From: Bacillus sp. (in: firmicutes)
Lineage (GTDB): Bacteria > Bacillota > Bacilli > Bacillales > Cytobacillaceae
Direction: 5' to 3'
Assembly (NCBI GenBank): GCA_031179905.1
Contig: JAPSHL010000009.1
Coordinates: forward strand, 1 to 36,874
DNA: 36,874 nt
Below are positions 1 to 8,220 of the stretch, one piece after another. The notes under the pieces were generated by a model. That model had not been told where the DNA came from and did not search any database. It was given only the letters and a program-made list of their open reading frames with translations. The stretch's first letter is position 1. Each line of letters opens with the position of its first letter. A program made the translations under genes and the position numbers.

Positions 1-2
1 TA

Positions 3-686
3 GACAGGAATAAGAAGACAGTCCGATCTCTTATGGCAAAGTTTCAAGAAGATATATTAGTGGCAGGTAAAGAAAGATATGAGCTGTTTGCCGCAAATAC
101 GAATGAGCCCTTTTTCTTTCATCCAAGCTCAAGCATGTTCAGGATTAAAAGACTGCAAAACGGGGAGCAGGACCCTTTTATAAATGCTTGCAATCTTTTT
201 TATGGAAAGTCTCTTCTTGATTGTACGCTCGGTTTGGCGTCTGACAGTATTGTCGCAAGCTTCGCAGTCGGAAATAAAGGAAAAGTCGAAGGAATTGAAG
301 CAAGCCCTGTAATAGCATTTATTGTCAAGGAAGGTCTCGCTGTCTGGCAGGCAGGTGAAAAGGAAATCGATGAAGCTATGAGAAGAGTAAAGGTGACTTG
401 GGGGCATGCACTCGATGTGCTGAAAAATAAGGAAACCAACAGTATTGATTGTGTGTACCTAGATCCAATGTTTGAGGAAAACATTGATTCAGACGGAATC
501 AAACCATTAAAGCATTTGGCAGTTTATGAGGACTGGACTAAAGCGATGATAGAAGAAGCTCGCCGTGTCGCAAAGGAAAGGGTTGTTTTGAAAGACCACT
601 ATAAGAGCACAAGATTTGAATACTTTGGCTTTCAGCGAATGGAACGGAAAACAGCCAAATTCCATTACGGGATAATAGAATTATAG
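3..686 (+). CDS. ypiP: YpiP-type class I SAM-dependent methyltransferase, 5'-truncated by the window edge
   Basis: The reading frame is open back to base 3, and the residues encoded before the first ATG (base 33) look like coding sequence of this family, so the true start lies outside the window. Visible parts are a glycine-containing SAM-binding region (LDCTLGLASD), an acidic residue after the second strand (EGIEASP), and the catalytic-type DPMF motif (VYLDPMFEEN). The DPMF motif is shared with the RsmJ-like group (PF04445). The protein is expected to be a cytosolic SAM-dependent methyltransferase, possibly acting on RNA, but its substrate is not known to me. It lies upstream of ypjP, as in B. 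subtilis. No clear terminator follows. Confidence 0.85.
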   Translation, partial: DRNKKTVRSLMAKFQEDILVAGKERYELFAANTNEPFFFHPSSSMFRIKRLQNGEQDPFINACNLFYGKSLLDCTLGLASDSIVASFAVGNKGKVEGIEASPVIAFIVKEGLAVWQAGEKEIDEAMRRVKVTWGHALDVLKNKETNSIDCVYLDPMFEENIDSDGIKPLKHLAVYEDWTKAMIEEARRVAKERVVLKDHYKSTRFEYFGFQRMERKTAKFHYGIIEL

Positions 687-848
687 GAAAATTAAGGATT
701 GGAAGTTATAATTTTTAAATAATGCTGTATAAATAGTGGCTCAATAATTGTTTTTTATTATATACTTGAAGAGTACTGTATATATTTTAAGTAACCCTAA
801 TAGAAGATAAAACTTTTTACATAGGATTAACAGGATTTTGAAAGTGAG

Positions 849-1448
849 GTGTTTACAATGCCTAATTGGATTCGAAAAAGTCTTGTTGTCTTTGTGTCGA
901 TCTTAACATTTGGACTGATAACTCCATCGCCTTCTGCTTTTTATAACAACAATGGTGATGAAAAGAAGCCTGCAGATGAACGCAACCTGCCAATCTCTAC
1001 AGATGAATTAACGGTTGAACCTGCGGGGATTCTTGATGAGCGATCGGATAGGGAAAAGGTCGTAGGCAAGCTGATGGAAGAAGCAGAAGTGCAAAGCTAT
1101 ACAAAATTCGGGAGCAAAATCAAACCGGTGATAGAGGAAGAATTCAGGATTGCGATTTTACCGAATATTGAAAAAGCGATTAACAATGTGACTAGCAGCT
1201 TCCCTGATGAAGATTTGAGCCAGCTTACGGTGACAGAAATGCCGAGCCCTGGGACGAGCGAGCGGATTTTCCACATCGTGAAAGAGAATCAAGACGTGAT
1301 TCGCTTTCATGTGAGAAGGGATCGCCCCCCACAAGATGGCTATTGGTTCAATTTTCATTATCACACGTTTCAGGATAATTTCCAAAATCATTATGCACTA
1401 GGCAAAATCTATTGGGACAAAAATACTCCACCAAAATGGATGAGTTAA
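849..1448 (+). CDS. ypjP: YpjP-like secreted or membrane-anchored protein
   Basis: This 199-residue protein has an N-terminal hydrophobic stretch (about residues 8-25, ending near PSPSAF) that is likely a signal peptide or anchor. A low-complexity charged linker and a globular domain rich in aromatics and histidines follow (NFHYHTF, YWDKNTPPKW). It matches the YpjP family of Bacillaceae (PF14005), whose function is unknown. An upstream GTGAGGTG sequence supplies the ribosome binding site, so ATG 849 or the in-frame ATG at 858 could both serve. The assignment rests on sequence memory plus its place after ypiP. It marks the left flank of the Ter island: in B. subtilis the thymidylate synthase gene follows close by. 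Confidence 0.8.
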   Translation: MFTMPNWIRKSLVVFVSILTFGLITPSPSAFYNNNGDEKKPADERNLPISTDELTVEPAGILDERSDREKVVGKLMEEAEVQSYTKFGSKIKPVIEEEFRIAILPNIEKAINNVTSSFPDEDLSQLTVTEMPSPGTSERIFHIVKENQDVIRFHVRRDRPPQDGYWFNFHYHTFQDNFQNHYALGKIYWDKNTPPKWMS

Positions 1449-1475
1449 AAAAATCCCAAACAGTAATAATAAAAA

Positions 1476-1502
1476 TGAAACTGTTCTAGCATTTGAAACG
1501 TA
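1476..1502 (+). promoter_or_regulatory. ECF sigma (SigW/SigM-type) promoter for terD-terC
   Basis: TGAAAC (1476-1481), a 17-bp spacer and CGTA (1499-1502) match the extracytoplasmic-function sigma consensus of Bacillus. It lies 34 bp before the ATG of the first terD. The homologous B. subtilis yce operon is known to be ECF-sigma controlled, which supports the call. A 15-bp direct repeat (1466-1480 and 1504-1518) brackets it. Confidence 0.7.
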
Positions 1503-1536
1503 GATAATAAAAATGAAAAAAATGGAGGAATTAATC

Positions 1537-2118
1537 ATGGCAATCAGTTTATCAAAAGGACAAAAAGTAGATTTAACAAAAGGAAACCCAGGATTAACGA
1601 AAGTTATCGTGGGACTTGGATGGGATGTAAACAAGTATGACGGCGGAAATGACTTCGACTTGGATACTTCTGTATTTTTGCTTGGTGACAACGGTAAAGT
1701 AACATCTGAAGCTGACTTTGTATTCTATAACAATTCCACTGGCGGAAACGGGTCTGTCGTTCATTCTGGTGACAACCGTACAGGAGCAGGAGATGGTGAT
1801 GATGAGCAAGTCGTTGTAGATCTTCAAGCAGTACCTGCAAATGTACAGAAAATCGCCTTTACAATTACAATTCATGAGGGTGACACAAGAAACCAGAACT
1901 TCGGACAAGTTTCTAACGCATATGCGCGTATTTTAAATGAGCAAAATAATGAGGAACTTATCCGTTATGACTTAGGAGAAGATTTCTCTATCGAAACAGC
2001 GTTAGTTGTTGGAGAACTATATCGCCATAACAACGAATGGAAATTCAGCGCAATCGGAAGCGGCTACCAAGGCGGCTTGGCAGCATTGGCAACAGATTTC
2101 GGACTTCAAGTCGGCTAA
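1537..2118 (+). CDS. yceD: TerD family protein (tellurium/stress resistance)
   Basis: This 193-residue protein is of normal TerD length. The start at 1537 is chosen because GGAGG (1524-1528) lies eight bases upstream and [13 protein letters not shown] is the conserved family N terminus. An upstream in-frame ATG at 1513 lies before that ribosome binding site. Calcium-binding TerD motifs are present: DFDLDTS near residue 45 and [14 protein letters not shown] in the middle. TerD proteins are cytosolic calcium-binding beta-sandwich proteins linked to resistance to tellurite, oxidative and envelope stress. It is followed 113 bp later by terC and is probably co-transcribed from the ECF promoter. 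Which of the B. subtilis yceC/D/E paralogues it matches best cannot be settled by eye, so the symbol is tentative. Confidence 0.93.
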   Translation: MAISLSKGQKVDLTKGNPGLTKVIVGLGWDVNKYDGGNDFDLDTSVFLLGDNGKVTSEADFVFYNNSTGGNGSVVHSGDNRTGAGDGDDEQVVVDLQAVPANVQKIAFTITIHEGDTRNQNFGQVSNAYARILNEQNNEELIRYDLGEDFSIETALVVGELYRHNNEWKFSAIGSGYQGGLAALATDFGLQVG

Positions 2119-2231
2119 TCTGTCAGCTGCTTTTATGAGGGGATAACCTTTTCAATTGCCTATCCATTTGATTGCAGGTTAAAAAATAAAGAAAAACATG
2201 TTTAGCGATCAATTAGGAGGAACATACACGA

Positions 2232-3017
2232 ATGGATGCTATTTTTCAAGCCTTTATCGATACATATTCCCAGTTTTTTAATTGGGCAATGTGGGGAGAA
2301 GTATTGACAGACCCAGTAAGCTGGGGATATATCGGAACACTAGTAATATTGGAAGGACTATTATCAGCAGATAACGCACTTGTGCTTGCTGTCATGGTAA
2401 AGCATCTTCCACCTGAAAAACGTAAAAAAGCCCTTTTCTACGGGTTGCTTGGAGCCTACATTTTCCGCTTCATTGCGATCGGAATCGGTGTATTCTTGAT
2501 TAAATTATGGTGGGTTAAAGTACTCGGTGCAGCGTACCTTGCCTATTTAGCAATCAAGTACTTTATCGACAAACGAAAAGAGAAGAATGCAGAAGTAAAC
2601 GAAGAAGAAGAGTCCCACGGCATTAACCAAAATGGTTTGTTAATTCGTTTGTTCGGTACGTTTTGGGGAACAGTTGTAGCTGTTGAGCTAATGGACATTG
2701 CTTTTTCAGTAGACAGCGTTCTAGCAGCTTTCGGTGTCAGCAACCAAGTATGGGTGCTGCTTGTCGGCGGTATGCTCGGCGTACTAATGATGCGCGGAGT
2801 TGCAGGAGTATTCTTGAAATTGATTGACCGTGTACCAGAATTGGAAAGCACAGCATATATTTTGATTTTAATTATTTCTGTGAAAATGTTCTTAGGTGTG
2901 TTTGGTGTTCATGTACACCACATCGTATTCTTTGGCGTATTAATTGTCGCTTTTGCAGCAACATTTGTGGTTCATTATAGAAATAAGAAAAAAGCAGAGC
3001 AAGGCAAAGCTTTATAA
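2232..3017 (+). CDS. yceF: TerC family integral membrane protein
   Basis: This 261-residue polytopic membrane protein has about seven hydrophobic segments. It carries both hallmark acidic membrane motifs of TerC: LLSADNAL (residues 44-50) and MDIAFSVDSVLAAF (around 155-167). A charged cytoplasmic loop (KRKEKNAEVNEEEE) separates the two halves. AGGAGG at 2215-2220 precedes the ATG. TerC proteins are the membrane component of Ter systems. In Bacillus, TerC-family members have been connected to manganese efflux and metal loading of exported enzymes. It ends in a strong terminator, so terD-terC forms its own transcription unit. Confidence 0.93.
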   Translation: MDAIFQAFIDTYSQFFNWAMWGEVLTDPVSWGYIGTLVILEGLLSADNALVLAVMVKHLPPEKRKKALFYGLLGAYIFRFIAIGIGVFLIKLWWVKVLGAAYLAYLAIKYFIDKRKEKNAEVNEEEESHGINQNGLLIRLFGTFWGTVVAVELMDIAFSVDSVLAAFGVSNQVWVLLVGGMLGVLMMRGVAGVFLKLIDRVPELESTAYILILIISVKMFLGVFGVHVHHIVFFGVLIVAFAATFVVHYRNKKKAEQGKAL

Positions 3018-3022
3018 AGTAA

Positions 3023-3066
3023 CAAAAAAAGAAGGGGGATGACAAGTTGTCATTCCTTCTTTTTTC
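3023..3066 (+). terminator. Rho-independent terminator after terC
   Basis: A stem formed by GAAGGGGGATGACA and TGTCATTCCTTC around an AGT loop is flanked by A7 on the left and T6 on the right, so it could work in both directions. Confidence 0.9.
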
Positions 3067-3254
3067 CATCTATAGACATTAAGACCTCCACTAATACCTG
3101 CTGCTCATTACAAAATTCTCCATAATAAGAAAATATTAATGCAAGAAATACGATATTATATTAAAATAAATAGATAATTTCTTATTTTTTATAGAATAAT
3201 TATCTGAATAGTCAATTTATTTAAAAGGCATTATCGTGGAATGGAGTTACTAAA

Positions 3255-4454
3255 ATGAAATTATTTTCCGATTTAAATGATCAGCTAGTAAAAGAGCTTT
3301 TTTATAAGGAGCCTGAAGAATTGTCGATAACTTCTGATAAAGAGATTTTATCCTACGCTCTCGCCTCCACACTGTATATGCCTGCAACAAGACCAAATAT
3401 TTATCATGATCTTCTAATAAATAAGCATCCGGGCCTGACGTCCATGGTCATTTGCTTAGAAGATTCCATTGGCGATCATGAAGTAGAGCTTGCAGAAGCG
3501 AAATTAAAAGAGGAACTGTTTAACATAAAGACAAGCATAGAGCACGGAATCTTAGTAAAAAGCGCCATGCCGATGATTTTTATTAGAATTCGGTCTGTTG
3601 ACCAGTTTTTAAGGCTGATGGACTCTCTCGAAGATTGTATCCATTTGCTGACAGGCATTGTCATTCCTAAGTTTGATGCCCAAATTGGCAGCATCATTCT
3701 TAAGGAATTAGAAGCCTATAATAGGATGGGCAATTTGCTGTATGCAATGCCTATTTTAGAAACGAAGAAAATAATAGAAAAAGAAACTAGGCTAGAAGAA
3801 CTGTTATCAATTAAAGCAGTTCTTGATACATATAAACATCTTATTTTGAACGTCCGCATCGGAGCTACAGATTTTTGCGGTCTCTATGGAATTAGAAGAA
3901 ACAGTGATACAACTGTATATGATGTGGCAATTATCCGAGATTGCATCACTGATATCATCAATGTGTTTTTACGCGCTGACAGTCCATATGTTGTTTCAGG
4001 ACCTGTTTGGGAGTATTTTTCGTCAAAGGAGAGAATGCTGATACCCCAGCTTCGGGAAACACCATTTCGCAAAAGATACGGCAAAGCGGGCATGCAGATG
4101 AGAACTCAGCTTATTGACAAGCATATGGATGGCTTGATCAGAGAAGTGCTGATGGACATTACAAATGGCCTGACAGGAAAAACGATTATCCATCCAACCC
4201 ACATCAAGCCTGTCCAAGCATTAAATGTTGTCAGCTATGAAGAATATTTAGATGCTGCAAATATAATTGCAAGCAGTAACGGTGATATTGGGGTGATGAA
4301 AAGCTCATTCTCCAACAAAATGAATGAAATTAAGCCCCATTTTTATTGGGCCCAAAAAATCATGCTAAAATCTAGAGTTTATGGGGTGTTTCATGAAGAA
4401 TATACATACATTGACTTACTCAAGCAAGAGAACTATACTGCCAATTCTAAATAA
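3255..4454 (+). CDS. HpcH/HpaI aldolase / citrate lyase beta-like enzyme of the Ter biosynthetic module
   Basis: This 399-residue TIM-barrel enzyme has the expected motif order: LYMPATRP (residues 40-47), ICLEDSI (67-72), MIFIRIR (107-113), IVIPKFD (135-141), AMPILETKK, and a C-terminal GKTIIHPTHIKPVQALN. The family makes or breaks C-C bonds using CoA-thioester or 2-oxo-acid substrates with a bound divalent metal. In Ter gene clusters such enzymes are predicted, not proven, to act in synthesis of a nucleoside-like metabolite. GGAG (3243-3246) precedes the ATG. The gene overlaps the next one by 62 bp, so the two are translationally linked. No clear promoter consensus was found in 3067-3254. 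Confidence 0.88.
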   Translation: MKLFSDLNDQLVKELFYKEPEELSITSDKEILSYALASTLYMPATRPNIYHDLLINKHPGLTSMVICLEDSIGDHEVELAEAKLKEELFNIKTSIEHGILVKSAMPMIFIRIRSVDQFLRLMDSLEDCIHLLTGIVIPKFDAQIGSIILKELEAYNRMGNLLYAMPILETKKIIEKETRLEELLSIKAVLDTYKHLILNVRIGATDFCGLYGIRRNSDTTVYDVAIIRDCITDIINVFLRADSPYVVSGPVWEYFSSKERMLIPQLRETPFRKRYGKAGMQMRTQLIDKHMDGLIREVLMDITNGLTGKTIIHPTHIKPVQALNVVSYEEYLDAANIIASSNGDIGVMKSSFSNKMNEIKPHFYWAQKIMLKSRVYGVFHEEYTYIDLLKQENYTANSK

Positions 4455-5751
4455 TTTAAAGATGCATATTGAAATAAAGGAAAACCCATTTGAACTTAAT
4501 ACCGCTGAACTATTTCAAATGGCAGCAAGAATCAATAAAAAAAGATCGTTTTTATTTGTCAGCAAGTTATTAGGAAAACATATTCCAATAAAGCCTCATT
4601 TAGGATTATGGACCGGTTTTGCACTAGCTGCCAGATATGAAGAGTTAAAGACTGATAACTTCTCATCAAGACGAGGAGAATTACTTGATTGCTATCAAGG
4701 TTCAATCTCGACTTTTCAAGATACTCCTTTTATCAGTAAGGAGACAGCTGACCCGGTTATAATTGGTTTTGCAGAAACAGCAACAGCACTGGGCCACAGT
4801 TTTTATATGGCATTTCAACATGCGTCTTTTTTTCACACAACAAGAGAGTACGTTGACGGAAAAGAATCCATTATATCCTTTGAAGAGGAGCATTCCCATG
4901 CGACCTCCCATCGCTGCTATGCAGATGTTTCGATGCTTGCTAATAAGCGTGAAGTAATTCTTGTTGATGATGAACTGACGACAGGTAAGACTGCTATTAA
5001 TATCATTAAGGATATTCAGGCAAAATACCCGCGCAAAGAGTATACAATCGTCTCTATTTTAGATTGGCGTAATAGTGACAATGTTCAAAAGTTAAAGGAT
5101 TTGGGGCAAGAGCTCAAGATTAATATCCGTTGTGTAAGTTTATTAAAGGGAGAATTCAGTCTTGAAGGGGCACTGCAAATCGACGATAGAAAACAGGACA
5201 AAATCGCTCCGGCAATAGCTGATAAGCTTGAAACAGAATATATTTCTTTAGATGAGTATACGAAGAACAGCCAGCTTCCGTTTCGTTCACTAACATTTGC
5301 AGGCGAGGTAAATCAAGCTCATTACTTGAAGGATACAGGACGATTCGGTCTTGTTTCTAGTGAAAATAGCTGGATGGATACAGCAGCAGCCTTCCTTGCT
5401 GAAAAGAGAATAGGAACACAAACATTATGTATCGGGACAGGCGAGTTTATGTACATACCAATGAAAATCGCAAGTCTTATGGGTCAGGGCGTTTTCTACC
5501 AATCTAGCACGAGAAGCCCAATTTATCCTAATAATGAAAACCATTATGGAGCGAAGACAGCTATTCATTTTTTGAATCCAGAAGACGAACATATCGACAA
5601 TTATTTATATAATATTATGACTTATGAATATGATGATATTTTTATATTCTTTGAGAGAATTGTGGACGAAGAGAAACTTCAGCCGTTGCTTGCTAAGCTT
5701 AAAAAAACTGGAGTGAAAAAAATAAACGTGGTGTATTGCAGCGGGAGGTAG
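4393..5751 (+). CDS. Phosphoribosyltransferase with C-terminal TRSP domain (Ter biosynthetic module)
   Basis: This 452-residue protein carries a PRPP-binding loop VILVDDELTTGKT (about residues 188-200) typical of type I phosphoribosyltransferases. A C-terminal domain contains the literal TRSP motif (QSSTRSPIYP, around residues 372-381) that gave the TRSP domain its name in Ter-associated operons. ATG 4393 is preferred because GGGGTG (4383-4388) precedes it. ATG 4381 and the downstream ATG 4462 (no ribosome binding site) are alternatives. The first 62 bp lie inside the aldolase gene. The family is predicted to join a base-like acceptor to ribose-5-phosphate, and the substrate is unknown. Confidence 0.87.
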   Translation: MKNIHTLTYSSKRTILPILNNLKMHIEIKENPFELNTAELFQMAARINKKRSFLFVSKLLGKHIPIKPHLGLWTGFALAARYEELKTDNFSSRRGELLDCYQGSISTFQDTPFISKETADPVIIGFAETATALGHSFYMAFQHASFFHTTREYVDGKESIISFEEEHSHATSHRCYADVSMLANKREVILVDDELTTGKTAINIIKDIQAKYPRKEYTIVSILDWRNSDNVQKLKDLGQELKINIRCVSLLKGEFSLEGALQIDDRKQDKIAPAIADKLETEYISLDEYTKNSQLPFRSLTFAGEVNQAHYLKDTGRFGLVSSENSWMDTAAAFLAEKRIGTQTLCIGTGEFMYIPMKIASLMGQGVFYQSSTRSPIYPNNENHYGAKTAIHFLNPEDEHIDNYLYNIMTYEYDDIFIFFERIVDEEKLQPLLAKLKKTGVKKINVVYCSGR

Positions 5752-5759
5752 TGAAAAGG

Positions 5760-6872
5760 ATGGAAAAAACCAGTCTGAAAAAGTTTGGCTCATATAAAGC
5801 GGAAGATGTTCTTTTTTTGTTAAAGGATTTGAGCGGGTTAAGTTTGGAAGGAGATACAGAAGAGCGGGAGAGGCGCATTCAAGGCGGACAGCATTATAGT
5901 GAAACTTTGCCGATTGAATATAATCCTCCTGAAAAGTATTTGCATGTTTTTTGGGAAACCCTTGCTGAATATAAGGAGAAAGTAGCCTTTTGCACTGCTG
6001 TCGTTGCTGAGCAAATTTACAGAAAAAAGGGCGAAAATACGGTTCTAGTCTCCTTAGCGAGAGCAGGAACACCGATTGGTATTTTAATTAAGCGCTACTT
6101 GAAGCAGAAATACAGTGTTGCCTTACCTCACTACAGCATTTCAATTGTTAGAGACAGAGGAATAGATGAAAATGCCTTGCTCTATATTTTGAAGACCCAC
6201 CATGATTGCGATATCCAATTTATCGATGGCTGGACAGGCAAAGGAGCTATTTCCATAGAATTGACTAAATCCTTAACTGAATTTCAGAAAAGCCACGGAT
6301 ATAAGCTGGATGACGCTCTCGCTGTTGTAGCAGATCCTGGGTATTGCACGAATTTATATGGAACAAGAGAGGACTTTCTAATTCCAAGTGCATGTTTAAA
6401 CTCAACTGTTTCCGGCCTTGTCAGCAGGACAGTTCTAAATGATGCCTATATAGGGGAAGGAGATTTCCATGGAGCCAAATATTACAAGGAACTCTTACCG
6501 TATGATGTTTCAGAGAAGTACTTGGAAGAGATTTCTTCTCAATTTAATCAAATCGATGAGGAAAGATTAGAACAGGCAATCGATGATGTAAGAAAAGAGA
6601 AGGAAATCTCCTTCAAAGGTATGAAGGAAGTGCTGGAAATTAAGGAAGCTTTCGGGATTGAAACGGTTAATTACGTTAAGCCAGGAGTCGGTGAAACGAC
6701 AAGAGTGCTTTTAAGAAGAGTTCCGTGGAAAATACTTATGAAAGATCCAGAAAGCCCGTACGTTCGCCATATAGTTCTGCTTGCAAAGGAACGAAATGTG
6801 GAAATCATTTCATACCCTCAAATGAGCTATACATGCTGCGGCCTTATCAAAAAGGTAGGTGAAGGATTATGA
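5760..6872 (+). CDS. StiP/PRTase-like protein with C-terminal PELOTA-type RNA-binding domain
   Basis: This protein of about 370 residues has an N-terminal PRTase-like domain with SLARAGTPIG, HYSISIVRDRGID and the PRPP-type loop FIDGWTGKGAI (about 154-164), then LNSTVSGLVSRTV, conserved in this family. The C-terminal 70 residues (KPGVGETTRVLLRRVPWKIL onward) match the PELOTA-like nucleic-acid-binding module found in Ter operons. Databases often name the family cysteine protease StiP, but the visible motifs argue for a phosphoribosyl-type enzyme. GGGAGG (5743-5748) at the end of the upstream gene serves ATG 5760. GTG 5751 (too close) and TTG 5736 are less likely. It overlaps the next gene by ATGA. 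Confidence 0.83.
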   Translation: MEKTSLKKFGSYKAEDVLFLLKDLSGLSLEGDTEERERRIQGGQHYSETLPIEYNPPEKYLHVFWETLAEYKEKVAFCTAVVAEQIYRKKGENTVLVSLARAGTPIGILIKRYLKQKYSVALPHYSISIVRDRGIDENALLYILKTHHDCDIQFIDGWTGKGAISIELTKSLTEFQKSHGYKLDDALAVVADPGYCTNLYGTREDFLIPSACLNSTVSGLVSRTVLNDAYIGEGDFHGAKYYKELLPYDVSEKYLEEISSQFNQIDEERLEQAIDDVRKEKEISFKGMKEVLEIKEAFGIETVNYVKPGVGETTRVLLRRVPWKILMKDPESPYVRHIVLLAKERNVEIISYPQMSYTCCGLIKKVGEGL

Positions 6873-7690
6873 TGATGTTCGCATCGGACTTAGACAGGAC
6901 CTTGATTTATTCAGAACGTGCTCTGTATGAAATGGGAACACCCCTCAATAAGAGGATGGTGCCTGTTGAAATATCGAAAGGACAATATGTCTCATACATG
7001 AAGGCAATCGCACTTGATAGTTTGAAGGAACTTGCAGAAAATCTGCTATTTGTACCTGTAACTACAAGAACGTATGAGCAATATAAGCGAATTTTTATTT
7101 TTGAAAAGGACATACCAATCACGTACAGTGTGACATCAAATGGAGCCAATATCCATTATAAAGGCGAAATATTGTCAGACTGGACTAAAGTAGTGCAGGA
7201 TAAGCTTGCAGAGCAGTGTGTCCAAAAAGAAAAACTGATTGATTTAGTAAATAGGCATGCACTTCCAGGTACAATGAAAATAGCAGATGATCTATTCTTT
7301 TATTATATATTGGCCCAGAAGATAACTCCTGAGACTAAAAAGCTAATTGGAGAGATTGCTTCAGAGAATGGCTGGAAGATGTCTTTGCAAGGGAGAAAGC
7401 TGTACTTTATGCCAGCACCTGTTTGCAAAGGGGAAGCAGTGAAATTCATCCAAAAGAGAGAAGGCATTCAAATAGCAGCAGGAGCAGGAGACTCTCTGCT
7501 TGATTTTCCTTTGTTAGATGCTTGTACCCAATCCTTTATGCCGCAGCATGGAGAATTGGCAGAAGAAGTGCAAGCTCGCAATCTCTATACGGTTACAAAA
7601 TACTCTGGGGCAGATGCTGGCGAAGAAATCATCGAGTCTGTTAAACAGCTTTATAATAGGAGTACTACTCCTCTGCTGGAGAATCTTTAA
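6869..7690 (+). CDS. HAD-superfamily phosphatase of the Ter biosynthetic module
   Basis: This 273-residue protein shows all four HAD motifs: FASDLDRTLIYS at the N terminus (nucleophile and acid aspartates), VTTRTYEQY (motif II), a lysine in CKGEAVKF (motif III), and GAGDSLLDFPLLD (motif IV). The cap insertion between motifs II and III suggests a Cof-type sugar-phosphate phosphatase. It is the last gene of the aldolase-PRTase-PRTase-HAD run. It starts within the stop of its neighbour (ATGA overlap) behind GAAGGA, indicating translational coupling. A phosphatase would fit a final dephosphorylation step in a nucleotide-like pathway. Its 3' end overlaps the convergent gene by 26 bp, and no terminator is visible. 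Confidence 0.9.
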   Translation: MMMFASDLDRTLIYSERALYEMGTPLNKRMVPVEISKGQYVSYMKAIALDSLKELAENLLFVPVTTRTYEQYKRIFIFEKDIPITYSVTSNGANIHYKGEILSDWTKVVQDKLAEQCVQKEKLIDLVNRHALPGTMKIADDLFFYYILAQKITPETKKLIGEIASENGWKMSLQGRKLYFMPAPVCKGEAVKFIQKREGIQIAAGAGDSLLDFPLLDACTQSFMPQHGELAEEVQARNLYTVTKYSGADAGEEIIESVKQLYNRSTTPLLENL

Positions 7691-7919
7691 GCCATTTGGA
7701 AAGCAAGTAATAAATGACAAAAAAAGCAGTGTAAAAGGCAAAAAAGACGACCGTTCCAAGCAGAAGAGACTTGAAAGTCAGACAGATGGCAAGGCTTATC
7801 ATGACACTAATAAAAAATAGGTCGAGGAATATATATGTTTTCGAGCAAAGAACATGCTCTAGTAGTTCCATTTCCGATTCTAGTTGGTGATATGACTTCC
7901 TTCGATACAATAATCTCAT
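7665..7919 (-). CDS. Small two-TM membrane protein, unrecognised
   Basis: This 84-residue protein has a basic N terminus, a short amphipathic stretch (YHQLESEMELLEHV) and two hydrophobic segments (about residues 30-50 and 54-74). ATG 7919 is chosen because AGGTG lies six to seven bases upstream. The GTG at 7928 lies inside that ribosome binding site. I do not recognise a family. It is convergent with the HAD gene, sharing its last 26 bp, and sits alone between the two Ter operons. The reading frame, ribosome binding site and clear membrane profile make it a plausible real gene, though short membrane ORFs in AT-rich DNA can be chance. Confidence 0.5.
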   Translation of the reverse strand: MRLLYRRKSYHQLESEMELLEHVLCSKTYIFLDLFFISVMISLAICLTFKSLLLGTVVFFAFYTAFFVIYYLLSKWLKDSPAEE

Positions 7920-8077
7920 ATTAAACACCTGCTTAGCCTAGATTTACTGTATCATATGCAAATGCTATAAAAATGGTGAGCAGTAAAAATGAATTGGGGC
8001 AAACCTGTTCATCAATTAAACAAAGTAAAACAATCCTAGCTTTGTGTACGAGAAAGTTAAGCAGCACTTAAAAAATA

Positions 8078-8103
8078 TGAAACTTTTTAGACGAGTAAAC
8101 GTA
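8078..8103 (+). promoter_or_regulatory. Consensus-perfect ECF sigma (SigW-type) promoter for yceG-telA-terD-terD
   Basis: TGAAAC (8078-8083), exactly 16 bp, then CGTA (8100-8103) is an exact match to the B. subtilis SigW consensus. It lies 118 bp before the yceG ATG. The rest of the 300-bp gap (7920-8220) shows no supported gene. Confidence 0.8.
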
Positions 8104-8220
8104 CTAATTTATATACGGTAAATACTTAGCAATATCTATATACTTTTGCTATGATACATATAAAGCTTTGTGTGATAAGGCTTTATTTAAACAGAGCAGT
8201 TCGTTTAGGGAAGTGGGAAA

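Noticed and set aside
7518..7820. 100-residue plus-strand ORF across the HAD gene end
   Set aside because: It is a shadow frame of the HAD gene and of the convergent small gene, with no ribosome binding site and no protein-like pattern.
7973..8071. 32-codon plus-strand ORF upstream of yceG
   Set aside because: It has no ribosome binding site before the ATG, has low-complexity composition, and ends just before the ECF promoter.
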